A program made the translations under genes and the position numbers. Positions 9,611 to 17,095 of a stretch of 64,000 nt of DNA are shown one piece after another. Under the pieces are notes generated by a model. It saw nothing but the letters and a program-made list of their open reading frames with translations. It had not been told where the DNA came from and searched no databases. How positions within the stretch are numbered: position 1 is the first letter of the stretch; every line of letters starts with the position of its first letter. The DNA is taken from contig JAFIGY010000018.1 in the NCBI GenBank assembly GCA_017849435.1, positions 1 to 64,000 on the forward strand, read 5' to 3'. Source of the DNA: Chitinophaga niabensis. GTDB taxonomy: Bacteria; Bacteroidota; Bacteroidia; Chitinophagales; Chitinophagaceae.

Positions 9611-10164
9611 TTCATAAGGTGAGGTAATATCAGGTTCGTCATTACAAAACCTCCGGCCATGAAGCACACCGTAGCAACCAGGGATGGCCACTGCAACGTG
9701 GAGATACCCATGATGGAATGACCGGATGTGCAACCACCGGCGTAACGCGTACCAAAACCGACCAGGAAGCCGCCACAGACGAAAAACAGCAGGCCGGTCG
9801 GACTGATCACATGCCCCCAGTTGAAAATATCGCCGGGCATCAGCTCGTCAAACTCCTGCACACCCGCTGCGTGCAAGGCCGCCACGGTGGACGGGTTCAA
9901 TCGCACCGGCTCACCATTGTGTAAAAAGAACAGGGCAAAAACGGCGCCGAGCGCTATACCGCCCACAAAGAATAAATTCCAGCTTTCTTTTTTCCAGTCA
10001 TAGTGAAAAAAAGGAATTTTGCCGGGGAAGCAGGCAGCGCAAATGTGACGAAGCGAGGAGGATATACCCAGGGCCTTGTTCCCGATAATGAACAACAGCG
10101 GTACACTCAGGCCGATCAGAGGACCGGCGATATACCAGGGCCAGGGCTGTCTTAAAAGATCCAT
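9595..10164 (-). CDS. YeeE/YedE family transporter, larger subunit
   Basis: A 189-residue membrane protein with about four to five helices. The family motif GTRYAGGCTSGHSIMG, with the conserved cysteine that relays the sulfur substrate in TsuA-like transporters, lies near residue 140. It is the first gene of a two-gene operon with the DUF6691-type partner. Such pairs are often found next to rhodanese, sulfur dioxygenase or ArsR-type genes; none is present here. Substrate (thiosulfate or another sulfane-sulfur compound) is inferred from the family. Confidence 0.87.
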   Translation of the reverse strand: MDLLRQPWPWYIAGPLIGLSVPLLFIIGNKALGISSSLRHICAACFPGKIPFFHYDWKKESWNLFFVGGIALGAVFALFFLHNGEPVRLNPSTVAALHAAGVQEFDELMPGDIFNWGHVISPTGLLFFVCGGFLVGFGTRYAGGCTSGHSIMGISTLQWPSLVATVCFMAGGFVMTNLILPHLMKWLLP

Positions 10165-10239
10165 GAGTTGAAATTAATAATTATAATAATAAATTATGTA
10201 AAAAATACACGCATTCTTCTACGTTAACGGCACAGGAGG

Positions 10240-11802
10240 ATGTCATATTTCGTAACAGACAAACTGAATATACACATGCAAAGCATTCTTACGAAGTTCA
10301 ACATTGCAGCAACGAACAGCGGCGTATCCACGGGCACGCAATGGCTGGCCGCCGGCGGAGCGGAGATCGTATCTTCCTCACCGGTAGACGGTAAAGTGAT
10401 CGCGGCGGTAAAAAGCGCTACCAGGGCAGATTACGATACAGTGATCGAAAAAGCGCAGGAAGCCTTTCTGCAATGGCGCCAATGGCCGGCGCCGCGCCGC
10501 GGGGAAGTGGTACGGCAGGTAGGGGAAGCCCTCCGTGCCAACAAGAAAGAACTGGGCCGCCTGGTGAGCTATGAAATGGGAAAGAGTCTCCAGGAAGGTT
10601 ATGGCGAAGTACAGGAAATGATCGATATCTGTGATTTTGCCGTGGGCCTCTCCCGCCAGCTGCACGGTCTCACCATGCATTCAGAAAGACCCGGCCATCG
10701 TATGTACGAGCAATGGCATCCGCTGGGCATCACCGGGATCATTTCCGCATTCAATTTCCCGGTGGCGGTGTGGAGCTGGAACTCCATGCTGGCATGGGTT
10801 TGTGGGAACGTATGCGTGTGGAAGCCATCTGAAAAAACACCGCTGACCGCTATCGCCTGCCAGCAGATAACCGCGAAAGTGTTTGCAGACAATAAAGTAC
10901 CGGAAGGCGTAGCCTGCCTCGTGGTGGGCGACAGGGCAACAGGCGAATGGATGGCGGGAGATACACGCATACCATTGGTATCGGCCACAGGTTCCACCCG
11001 AATGGGAAAAAGCGTAGGTGCCGCTGTAGGAGCGCGTCTCGGGAAATCCCTGCTGGAGCTGGGTGGCAACAATGCCATTATCATTTCCAAAGATGCCGAT
11101 CTGGATATGAGTCTCATCGGTTGTGTCTTTGGCGCTGTAGGCACTGCAGGCCAGCGTTGTACGTCCACACGCAGACTGATCATCCACGAAAGTGTATACG
11201 ACACCTTCAAAACCAAACTGGCAAAGGCTTACGGGCAGCTCCGCATTGGCGATCCGCTGGATGAACATAACCATGTTGGTCCGCTGATCGATAAACAGGC
11301 CGTGGAATTATACCTCAAAGCTATCGAAGCCTGCAAAGCGGAAGGCGGTCACTTCCTCGTGGAAGGCGGTGTGCTCGAAGGTAAGGGCTACGAATCCGGT
11401 TGTTACGTGAAACCCGCTATAGCAGAGGTACAGAACCACTTCTCCATCGTGCAGCACGAAACGTTCGCACCCATCCTCTATCTCATCAAATACAAAACTA
11501 TTGATGAAGCAATCGCTTTGCAAAACGGCGTTCCACAAGGACTTTCATCCGCTATCATGACGCTTGATCTGCGGGAAGCAGAACAGTTCCTCTCGCAAAC
11601 CGGCTCTGATTGCGGCATTGCTAATGTGAACATCGGAACCTCCGGTGCAGAGATCGGCGGCGCATTCGGAGGAGAAAAAGAAACAGGCGGCGGCAGGGAA
11701 AGCGGATCGGATGCGTGGAAAGCATATATGCGCAGACAAACGAACACCATCAATTACAGTACCAGCTTGCCTTTGGCGCAAGGAATAAAATTCGATCTGT
11801 AA
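10240..11802 (+). CDS. amaB: Aldehyde dehydrogenase, aminoadipate-semialdehyde (ALDH7) type
   Basis: NAD-dependent oxidation of an aldehyde, by family most likely L-2-aminoadipate 6-semialdehyde to 2-aminoadipate in lysine degradation. It has the ALDH7 features FNFPVAVWSWN, the glutamate in LLELGGNNAI (E273) and the catalytic cysteine in GTAGQRCTSTRR (C307), and the C-terminal ESGSDAWKAYMRRQTNTINY. ATG at 10240 directly touches an AGGAGG at 10234-10239, which is too close for normal use; ATG at 10276 (MQSILTKF) may be the true start, giving 508 residues. With the HglS-like gene nearby, two steps of the same route seem to be clustered. Confidence 0.88.
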   Translation: MSYFVTDKLNIHMQSILTKFNIAATNSGVSTGTQWLAAGGAEIVSSSPVDGKVIAAVKSATRADYDTVIEKAQEAFLQWRQWPAPRRGEVVRQVGEALRANKKELGRLVSYEMGKSLQEGYGEVQEMIDICDFAVGLSRQLHGLTMHSERPGHRMYEQWHPLGITGIISAFNFPVAVWSWNSMLAWVCGNVCVWKPSEKTPLTAIACQQITAKVFADNKVPEGVACLVVGDRATGEWMAGDTRIPLVSATGSTRMGKSVGAAVGARLGKSLLELGGNNAIIISKDADLDMSLIGCVFGAVGTAGQRCTSTRRLIIHESVYDTFKTKLAKAYGQLRIGDPLDEHNHVGPLIDKQAVELYLKAIEACKAEGGHFLVEGGVLEGKGYESGCYVKPAIAEVQNHFSIVQHETFAPILYLIKYKTIDEAIALQNGVPQGLSSAIMTLDLREAEQFLSQTGSDCGIANVNIGTSGAEIGGAFGGEKETGGGRESGSDAWKAYMRRQTNTINYSTSLPLAQGIKFDL

Positions 11803-11850
11803 CAGTTGGAGGAAAGAAAAATAAAAAGAGAGGGGTGATGTTTTGAAAGT

Positions 11851-11876
11851 AGCGGGGTTGGATAACCCCGCTTTTT
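11851..11876 (+). terminator. Intrinsic terminator of the aldehyde dehydrogenase gene
   Basis: AGCGGGGTT (11851-11859), a four-base loop and AACCCCGCT (11864-11872), followed by TTTTT. A textbook stem plus T-run about 50 bases after the stop codon. Confidence 0.9.
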
Positions 11877-11953
11877 CGTTAAACGGAAACCATGCTTATG
11901 AGAAAGAATACTGATGCCGAGAAGCGATCATGTACTCTCTCTGGGTATAAATA

Positions 11954-12490
11954 TTACACTTTTTTTTGAAAATTCATATTCAACTTTTGTGCTACAGCCT
12001 CTCCGAAGTCCAAAACGTTGACGATAAGTACCTCTTCAAACGCGCCCCTGCTGGATTTCAGGTCTTTTTCCCGAATCCCGAGCATGTTCGCCATTTTTAA
12101 AATACTTTTCGACGGAGCGCATACAACAATCGTTTTCCCGGCGTTTTGCTCCATCATCGTTTTCAAAATATGTTCCATTATCTCCGGGAGGTTTTCACTT
12201 GAAGCATCCCTGAAATACTGTACCCTGTGCTGTTTGGAGGTGGCCAGCGGTTCCACGGTTTTGATCAGGCATTGTTTAAAAGGGGCATATACCGCGGATA
12301 TCTCAGTATCCTTCAGGAAGCTGGCCAGCTGTCCGGCCTGCTCCTGCCCTGCGATGCTCAGCGCATCATCATCCCCGGGCCGGGTTTCTGCACAATTCAC
12401 GAAAATAACAGTAGTGGCGGCCCTTCCGGGCGGATCCTTGGCAAAGACGCTGCTTGCCAGCAGGAGCATGAAGAAAATTGAACGTAACAT
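11954..12490 (-). CDS. Secreted histidine-phosphatase-fold protein, apparently catalytically dead
   Basis: A 178-residue protein with a signal peptide (LLLASSVFA, cut near residue 17). The layout is that of the histidine phosphatase (phosphoglycerate mutase) superfamily: a strand ending in the RHG motif, an LSxxGxxQA helix, the SPxxR motif, and the GHS motif. All the catalytic positions are changed: Arg-His is Asn32-Cys33 (FVNCAETRPG), the Arg of SPxxR is Gln73 (YAPFKQC), and the second His is Pro126 (VCAPSKSI). Surrounding structural text (LSIAGQEQAGQLASFL) is well kept, so this is a maintained gene rather than a decaying one. A binding or structural role in the periplasm is the simplest reading. 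Transcribed alone, convergent to the aldehyde dehydrogenase. Confidence 0.75.
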   Translation of the reverse strand: MLRSIFFMLLLASSVFAKDPPGRAATTVIFVNCAETRPGDDDALSIAGQEQAGQLASFLKDTEISAVYAPFKQCLIKTVEPLATSKQHRVQYFRDASSENLPEIMEHILKTMMEQNAGKTIVVCAPSKSILKMANMLGIREKDLKSSRGAFEEVLIVNVLDFGEAVAQKLNMNFQKKV

Positions 12491-12881
12491 GGCGGAAAAT
12501 TTAATATGTGATAGAAAAAATTAAGCTAACGGACCAAATAAAATGTTAATTCAAGGGCAGGAATATGGAATAAAAACGATATTTGCCCCTTTTTCCCGGA
12601 GATAGTTTAGGTTGATGGGTGTACTTTGGACAATTAAAAATCGAGCACTTAAAATTAGGCCGAATAACAGGACTAGGGAAAGGGAATGTGACCAAAGGTC
12701 CGGTAACCGGGCTGAACTCCTTCAGCTGGATAAGTAAGGAATTCCAGGTTTTCAAGTCATATCTGACCAATAGTCAACCTGCTACGCCATTCACCACATC
12801 CAAAAGCCTGTTGTAACGCATTTATCATATCTTTAACCAATTGTGGTATTCGAATTGTATTCTATAGGAAAATTGTATAAA
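12491..12881. other. Intergenic region between divergent genes
   Basis: About 390 bases separate the pseudo-phosphatase (minus) from the subtilase (plus). Short open frames exist on both strands (for example 12619-12816 plus, 12546-12770 minus), but neither has a recognisable domain, a supported start or a homologous partner, and they overlap each other, so neither is called. A TATCTTTA sequence near 12829 might be a -7 box of the subtilase gene. No RNA gene is seen. Confidence 0.4.
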
Positions 12882-14564
12882 ATGAGATTCATCTGCAGAG
12901 CGCTGATACTGGTGGTAAGTGTTGGGATGTTGACATCTGCACAGGTTGTCGGGCAACGGGTGACCGTTCCAAAGAACTGGCATTTACTGGATTATTCGAC
13001 AGACAGTGTATACGGTATCGGCGTGGAAAAAGCGTACCGGGAGCTATTGAAGAACAGGAAAAGCAAAACTGTGATAGTGGCCGTGCTGGATTCAGGTATA
13101 GATACTGCGCATGAGGATCTGAAAGCCGTTCTCTGGCATAATCCTAAAGAGATTCCGGGTAATCATATCGATGATGACGGGAACGGTTATGTGGACGATG
13201 TGTACGGATGGAACTTCATCGGCGCGAAAGACGGCAGCAGCGTGAAGGAAGATTCCGACGAGGCCACCCGCGAATACTACCGTTTCAAGAAACTTTACAG
13301 GAACCCGGACTCCGCACTGGAAAAGGACAGTAAGGAATATCTTTACTGGAAGCGGCTGAAGGACCGCATTGAGCGTCCGTCTTCCCAAAACAAATCCAAT
13401 TACCGGATGATGCTGAAAGTGCAGGAGAACCTCCTGAAATGCGAACCCATCCTTACAGAATACCTCAAAGCCCAGGATTTCTCCCTTGAGCAACTGGACA
13501 CTATCCGCAGCAATGACCAGGATCTGATGATGGCCAAAAGCTTCACCGTGCGCCTGCTCAACAGCACCGGGGAAGAAGGCATGACCTACCAGGCGCTGAA
13601 AACAGACCTGCAGGAGTACGTGAACGAGCTTCGCCGCAAAGCAGAGTTCTCCGGCAAGGAGCCGCAGGATAAACGCACGACCATCGTAGGTGATAACCTC
13701 GAAGATATTAACGACAAATATTATGGCAATAGCGATGTAACCGGCCAGTTTGCCACGCATGGCACACATGTGGCGGGTATCATCGGGGCCGTTCGCGGGA
13801 ATGGCGTGGGCGTAGACGGGATTGCGAATGATGTGCGCATCATGGCGGTAAAAGTAGTACCGGAAGGCGATGAGCGGGATAAAGATGTGGCCCTCGGCAT
13901 CCGTTATGCAGTGGACAATGGCGCGCAGATCATCAATATGAGCTTTGGGAAAGGGTTTTCCCCGCACAAAGAGTGGGTGGACGACGCCATCCGCTACGCG
14001 CAGCAAAAAGGCGTACTGCTGGTGCATGCCGCCGGCAACGATGGCGCTAACAACGATGAAACGGAAAACTACCCGAACCCTCTTTTCAACGATGGAGAAA
14101 GAGCGGATAACATGATCACGGTGGGCGCTATCGGCAATGGCCGTACCGGCAGTAAAGTTGCCGGGTTCTCCAACTACGGTAAAAAGGAAGTGGACGTTTT
14201 TGCACCCGGGGTGCAGATCTACTCTACCGTTCCGGGTAATAAATATAGCTCCGCCAGCGGTACCAGCATGGCTTCTCCGGTGGTGGCCGGCGTTGCCGCC
14301 ATGATCCTCTCCTACTTCCCGGACCTTAGCGCCCGGCAGCTGAAATACATCATCGAAAAATCAGCTACTCCCCTGCCGGAAACGATGGTGAATAAACCCG
14401 GCGCCAAAGACGAAATGGTGAATTTCTCCGAATTGTCGCGCACCGGCGGCGTGGTGAACGCTTACGAAGCTATCAGGCTGGCAGCGAAAATAAAAGGCGA
14501 AAATGCCAGGAAGAACAAAGAGAAGGAAAAGCAACTGAAACTGATGCCACTCACAAAAGACTAA
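12882..14564 (+). CDS. Secreted subtilisin-like serine protease (S8)
   Basis: Exported peptidase. Starting at the ATG at 12882 gives 560 residues with a standard signal peptide (MRFICRALILVVSVGMLTSA); the frame is open to a GTG at 12843 but the extra 13 residues would spoil the signal. The catalytic triad is complete: Asp70 in AVLDSGID, His293 in THGTHVAGI, Ser462 in GTSMASPVVAG. The Asp-His spacing of 223 residues is far larger than in classical subtilisins and holds a charged, helix-rich insertion, a design seen in Bacteroidota S8 proteins. The C-terminus is a short Lys/Glu-rich tail with no sorting domain. A strong terminator follows. Confidence 0.93.
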   Translation: MRFICRALILVVSVGMLTSAQVVGQRVTVPKNWHLLDYSTDSVYGIGVEKAYRELLKNRKSKTVIVAVLDSGIDTAHEDLKAVLWHNPKEIPGNHIDDDGNGYVDDVYGWNFIGAKDGSSVKEDSDEATREYYRFKKLYRNPDSALEKDSKEYLYWKRLKDRIERPSSQNKSNYRMMLKVQENLLKCEPILTEYLKAQDFSLEQLDTIRSNDQDLMMAKSFTVRLLNSTGEEGMTYQALKTDLQEYVNELRRKAEFSGKEPQDKRTTIVGDNLEDINDKYYGNSDVTGQFATHGTHVAGIIGAVRGNGVGVDGIANDVRIMAVKVVPEGDERDKDVALGIRYAVDNGAQIINMSFGKGFSPHKEWVDDAIRYAQQKGVLLVHAAGNDGANNDETENYPNPLFNDGERADNMITVGAIGNGRTGSKVAGFSNYGKKEVDVFAPGVQIYSTVPGNKYSSASGTSMASPVVAGVAAMILSYFPDLSARQLKYIIEKSATPLPETMVNKPGAKDEMVNFSELSRTGGVVNAYEAIRLAAKIKGENARKNKEKEKQLKLMPLTKD

Positions 14565-14570
14565 AACAAA

Positions 14571-14602
14571 AAGGGAACGCTTCATCAACGTTCCCTTTTT
14601 TA
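14571..14602. terminator. Bidirectional intrinsic terminator
   Basis: AAGGGAACG (14571-14579) pairs with CGTTCCCTT (14589-14597) around a nine-base loop, followed by T-rich sequence on the plus strand and preceded by A-rich sequence (T-rich on the minus strand). It lies between the ends of the convergent subtilase and DUF4870 genes and can serve both. Confidence 0.88.
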
Positions 14603-14605
14603 ATA

Positions 14606-15037
14606 TCATTTCACGATCCGGAAACTGATCGGATAACGGTAAGGGGTGCCTTTGCCGGCGGATACCGCAGCGATGATCGAAAAGACGAGGTTCAATATCC
14701 ACACTACTTTCATGAGGCCGATCGTTGAAAAGAAACGGAAATCCCAATCGTGCTTCAGAAACACATCATCTCCCCGGAACAATCGTCCGAACGACCAGAA
14801 GCCCCAGCTGATGCCGTTGATCACAAAAATTGCGGCCGCAATGAGGCTGAGCGTGATCTGGAAATTCAGCGCCTCCTTCCCTTCCTGGTCAATAAAACGG
14901 GATTCATTTCTTTTGATCAGCCAGAGCACCAGTGCACCGATGATATTGCCCACCGGGGACATAATAGCCTGACCAACGATACCGCCCAGGTGCACCAGTG
15001 CACCCCAGGTTTTGTCGTCTCTGTGAAGTTCTTCCAT
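14606..15037 (-). CDS. DUF4870 (Tic20-like) membrane protein
   Basis: A 143-residue protein starting at MEELHRDDKTWGALVHLGG. Three to four hydrophobic helices are visible, and the text GNIIGALVLWLIKRNESRFIDQEGKEALNFQITL is the DUF4870 hallmark split here into its two halves (IIGALVLWLIKR and DQEGKEALNFQ). The function of the family is not established. The frame runs upstream into the RNase P RNA gene; that extension is not coding. It lies 50 bases downstream of rnpB in the same direction. Confidence 0.85.
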   Translation of the reverse strand: MEELHRDDKTWGALVHLGGIVGQAIMSPVGNIIGALVLWLIKRNESRFIDQEGKEALNFQITLSLIAAAIFVINGISWGFWSFGRLFRGDDVFLKHDWDFRFFSTIGLMKVVWILNLVFSIIAAVSAGKGTPYRYPISFRIVK

Positions 15038-15086
15038 AAGGTAGTAGATTTTGGGTTTAGGGAGCAATTTAAAGAAAGGAACCGGT

Positions 15087-15464
15087 AAAATCACCCGGCA
15101 CGCCTGTAAGCCGGATTCTGTACCCGTTTTGCAACGGGTTGCTATCATTTATCTGCGACGGCCATCGCTGACCGCCTGTATCTGCCTACCCTCGGTCATC
15201 GGGCGGGCAGCCCTCAAACAACCGTATACATGGCATTTCAGCACGCAAGGTTTACCCGTGATGACTGTTACCAGCCTCCACCGTGGGCTCTTACCCCACA
15301 TTTTCACCTTTTCCCCGTGAGGGGTAGTTATTTTCTGTGGCACTCTCTGTTTCCGCAGAACGGAACCCACCCGTTAGGTGGTGCGTTGCCCTGTGCTGTC
15401 CGGACTTTCCTACCGCAGCCGCAAAGCAGCTGAAGTCGATAGCACGGCCATGCCGGGTGATCTT
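15087..15464 (-). ncRNA. rnpB: RNase P RNA, bacterial class A
   Basis: Catalytic RNA of RNase P, which trims tRNA 5' ends. Read on the minus strand, the conserved core GAGGAAAGTCCGGACAG-like segment appears as GTAGGAAAGTCCGGACAG near 15397-15414, ACAGAAAATAACTACCCC and GTAAGAGCCCAC follow, and the conserved end CCGGCTTACAGGCGTGCCGG is at about 15095-15114. The ends pair over about 14 bases (15451-15464 with 15087-15100), forming helix P1. Length is about 378 nucleotides. It lies 14 bases after the Smr-domain gene, transcribed in the same direction. Short open frames across it are meaningless. Confidence 0.97.
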
Positions 15465-15478
15465 ACCGGATGGCAAAG

Positions 15479-16495
15479 TTACTTAAAAAAAATCTCGGTA
15501 GCCCCATAGCCATATAGCGGATGGTACTGATTCACGAAGAATTTCACTTCCGGAACGGTTTTCAGTATCTCATGCACCTCATCCCGCAGCTTCCCCGAGC
15601 CTACGCCGTGTATCACAATCATGCTGTGCTGGTGCTGGGAAATGGCCAAATCCAGGTAATGCTGGAACTCGTTGAGCTGAATACCCAGTATTTCAAGGTT
15701 AGTCAGGCTTTTCCAGTTATCCGCCAGCTTTTCGATATGCAGGTCCACTTCATGTTTGGCGGTAATGGGCGTGGTATCCTTTATGGATTGTATGGAGGTA
15801 AGGGTGGAGAGTTTTTTCTTTTCGTGCGGACTGAAGCCATAAGCATCCGTTTCCGCTCTCAAAGGATATTTATCGAACAGCAGGTAATCGATCGTGGCTT
15901 TCTGCTGTTGTTGTAATTCCCCCAGCTGCAGGAATAACTGCCGGGCCTTAACTTTCCAGGTTTTCTGGTAGGATGCCGCCAGCTTGAGATCCGCCTCTTT
16001 GGGAATGAAGGTGAACTCCAGGCGGGGATTATCGTTGAGCTGGTCAAACTCCAGGTCCGCCAGATAAGTATGCTGGAAAGGGTGAATATCCTGCCGCAAT
16101 TCCAGGAAAAGTGTGTTATTCAGCCAGATGCCGAGATGAAAATTATACGGCCGGTTGGTTTCATTGAGAAGATGGAATTTGAGGGTTTGCACCATCTCTT
16201 CGTCCCCATGCCCGGTAAACACCGGCAGCATGGTCAGAAAAACGCCTTTTTCGGGCTTTTGGACGCCTGAGGGCTTTTCCTTACGTATTTCCTCACCCGG
16301 TGTCCGTTTGGGCGGTAACGGGGCTTTTTTCTGCGTAAAACGATGAAAATAGGGGAAATCTATCTGGTCGAGGTAAACGGGAAAGTTCGTGCCGCCTACT
16401 TCTACCAGTACCATTTTGTCGTTAATGATATCCACTACTGTCCCCTCTTCTTTGGAGTGCAGCAGTAATATCCGGTCGCCTACTGTATATTTCAT
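15479..16495 (-). CDS. DUF2027/Smr-domain protein
   Basis: A 338-residue cytoplasmic protein from ATG 16495 (MKYTVGDRILLLHS); an ATG nine bases upstream is also possible. It has an N-terminal small beta-barrel (about residues 1-50), a middle beta-sandwich region typical of the Bacteroidota DUF2027 family, and a C-terminal Smr domain (HEVDLHIEKL, then MIVIHGVGSGKLRDEV and YGYGATEIFF). Smr domains are nucleic-acid-binding and often nucleases; the GxGxLR-type motif is intact (GVGSGKLR). A role in RNA or DNA handling is inferred. DoxX lies upstream and rnpB immediately downstream. Confidence 0.9.
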   Translation of the reverse strand: MKYTVGDRILLLHSKEEGTVVDIINDKMVLVEVGGTNFPVYLDQIDFPYFHRFTQKKAPLPPKRTPGEEIRKEKPSGVQKPEKGVFLTMLPVFTGHGDEEMVQTLKFHLLNETNRPYNFHLGIWLNNTLFLELRQDIHPFQHTYLADLEFDQLNDNPRLEFTFIPKEADLKLAASYQKTWKVKARQLFLQLGELQQQQKATIDYLLFDKYPLRAETDAYGFSPHEKKKLSTLTSIQSIKDTTPITAKHEVDLHIEKLADNWKSLTNLEILGIQLNEFQHYLDLAISQHQHSMIVIHGVGSGKLRDEVHEILKTVPEVKFFVNQYHPLYGYGATEIFFK

Positions 16496-16534
16496 AGCAG
16501 GCAAAATTAGTAATGTCCCGATGATTGCAAAAAC

Positions 16535-16993
16535 TCAGTTCATGATATCCTGTCTTTTCTCCGGGTGCCGGCGCATATACTCGTCCACGGAGAACTTCCC
16601 GCTGCCTTCCACGAGGAAGAACAACAGCAGGCACAACACTACTACGGACAGTATCATTTCGGAGTGTACGGAGAAGAGGTTTGTAGAGGAATTGACGAAT
16701 AGAACGGCGCCGATCAGGATGGGAAGGTTAGCGATCACGCCTACACGGGTAAGCAGGCCCAATGCAATGAAAAGCCCGCCAACGAAATGTGCAAAAACAA
16801 TGATATGAGCCAGCCAGAAAGATAAAGCGGTAAGGAAAGGTTGTTCGGCGATGTGCGCCTTCAACAGGTCGATGTTGTTCACGAACTGTATACCTTTCCA
16901 GATCAGGATCAAACCCAGCATGATCCTTAGCCCGTCTATCCACATGGGGTGATGCGTATCGCCCCAGTGCTCTATGCGTTGCAGGATGTTCAT
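16535..16993 (-). CDS. DoxX family membrane protein
   Basis: A 152-residue protein with four hydrophobic helices and DoxX-type text (DGLRIMLGLILIWKGIQFV, AHFVGGLFIALGLLTRVG). Family members are small quinone-reducing or stress-linked membrane proteins with poorly settled functions. It precedes the Smr-domain gene by about 40 bases in the same direction and may share its transcript. Confidence 0.88.
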   Translation of the reverse strand: MNILQRIEHWGDTHHPMWIDGLRIMLGLILIWKGIQFVNNIDLLKAHIAEQPFLTALSFWLAHIIVFAHFVGGLFIALGLLTRVGVIANLPILIGAVLFVNSSTNLFSVHSEMILSVVVLCLLLFFLVEGSGKFSVDEYMRRHPEKRQDIMN

Positions 16994-17035
16994 AACATAA
17001 GTTTTAATAAAAAAAGAACTCGTTCCTGTAAGTTA

Positions 17036-17073
17036 CGAAAAAAAGCGCAAAAGGCGTGAACCCTTTGCGCTTT
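17036..17073 (-). terminator. Intrinsic terminator of the amino-acid permease gene
   Basis: Arms AAAGCGCAAAAGG (17042-17054) and CCCTTTGCGCTTT (17061-17073) pair with one mismatch. On the minus strand the stem is followed by a run of T (complement of 17038-17044). It lies about 25 bases past the permease stop. Confidence 0.88.
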
Positions 17074-17095
17074 CCATAAGACAACGAAGATGAGC

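Noticed and set aside
12546-12816. Overlapping short frames on both strands (about 65 and 74 codons)
   Set aside because: They overlap each other, have no domain, no supported start, and no partner; not distinguishable from chance.
15051-15476. Several short open frames on both strands
   Set aside because: They run across the RNase P RNA gene, whose conserved core and end pairing explain the sequence.
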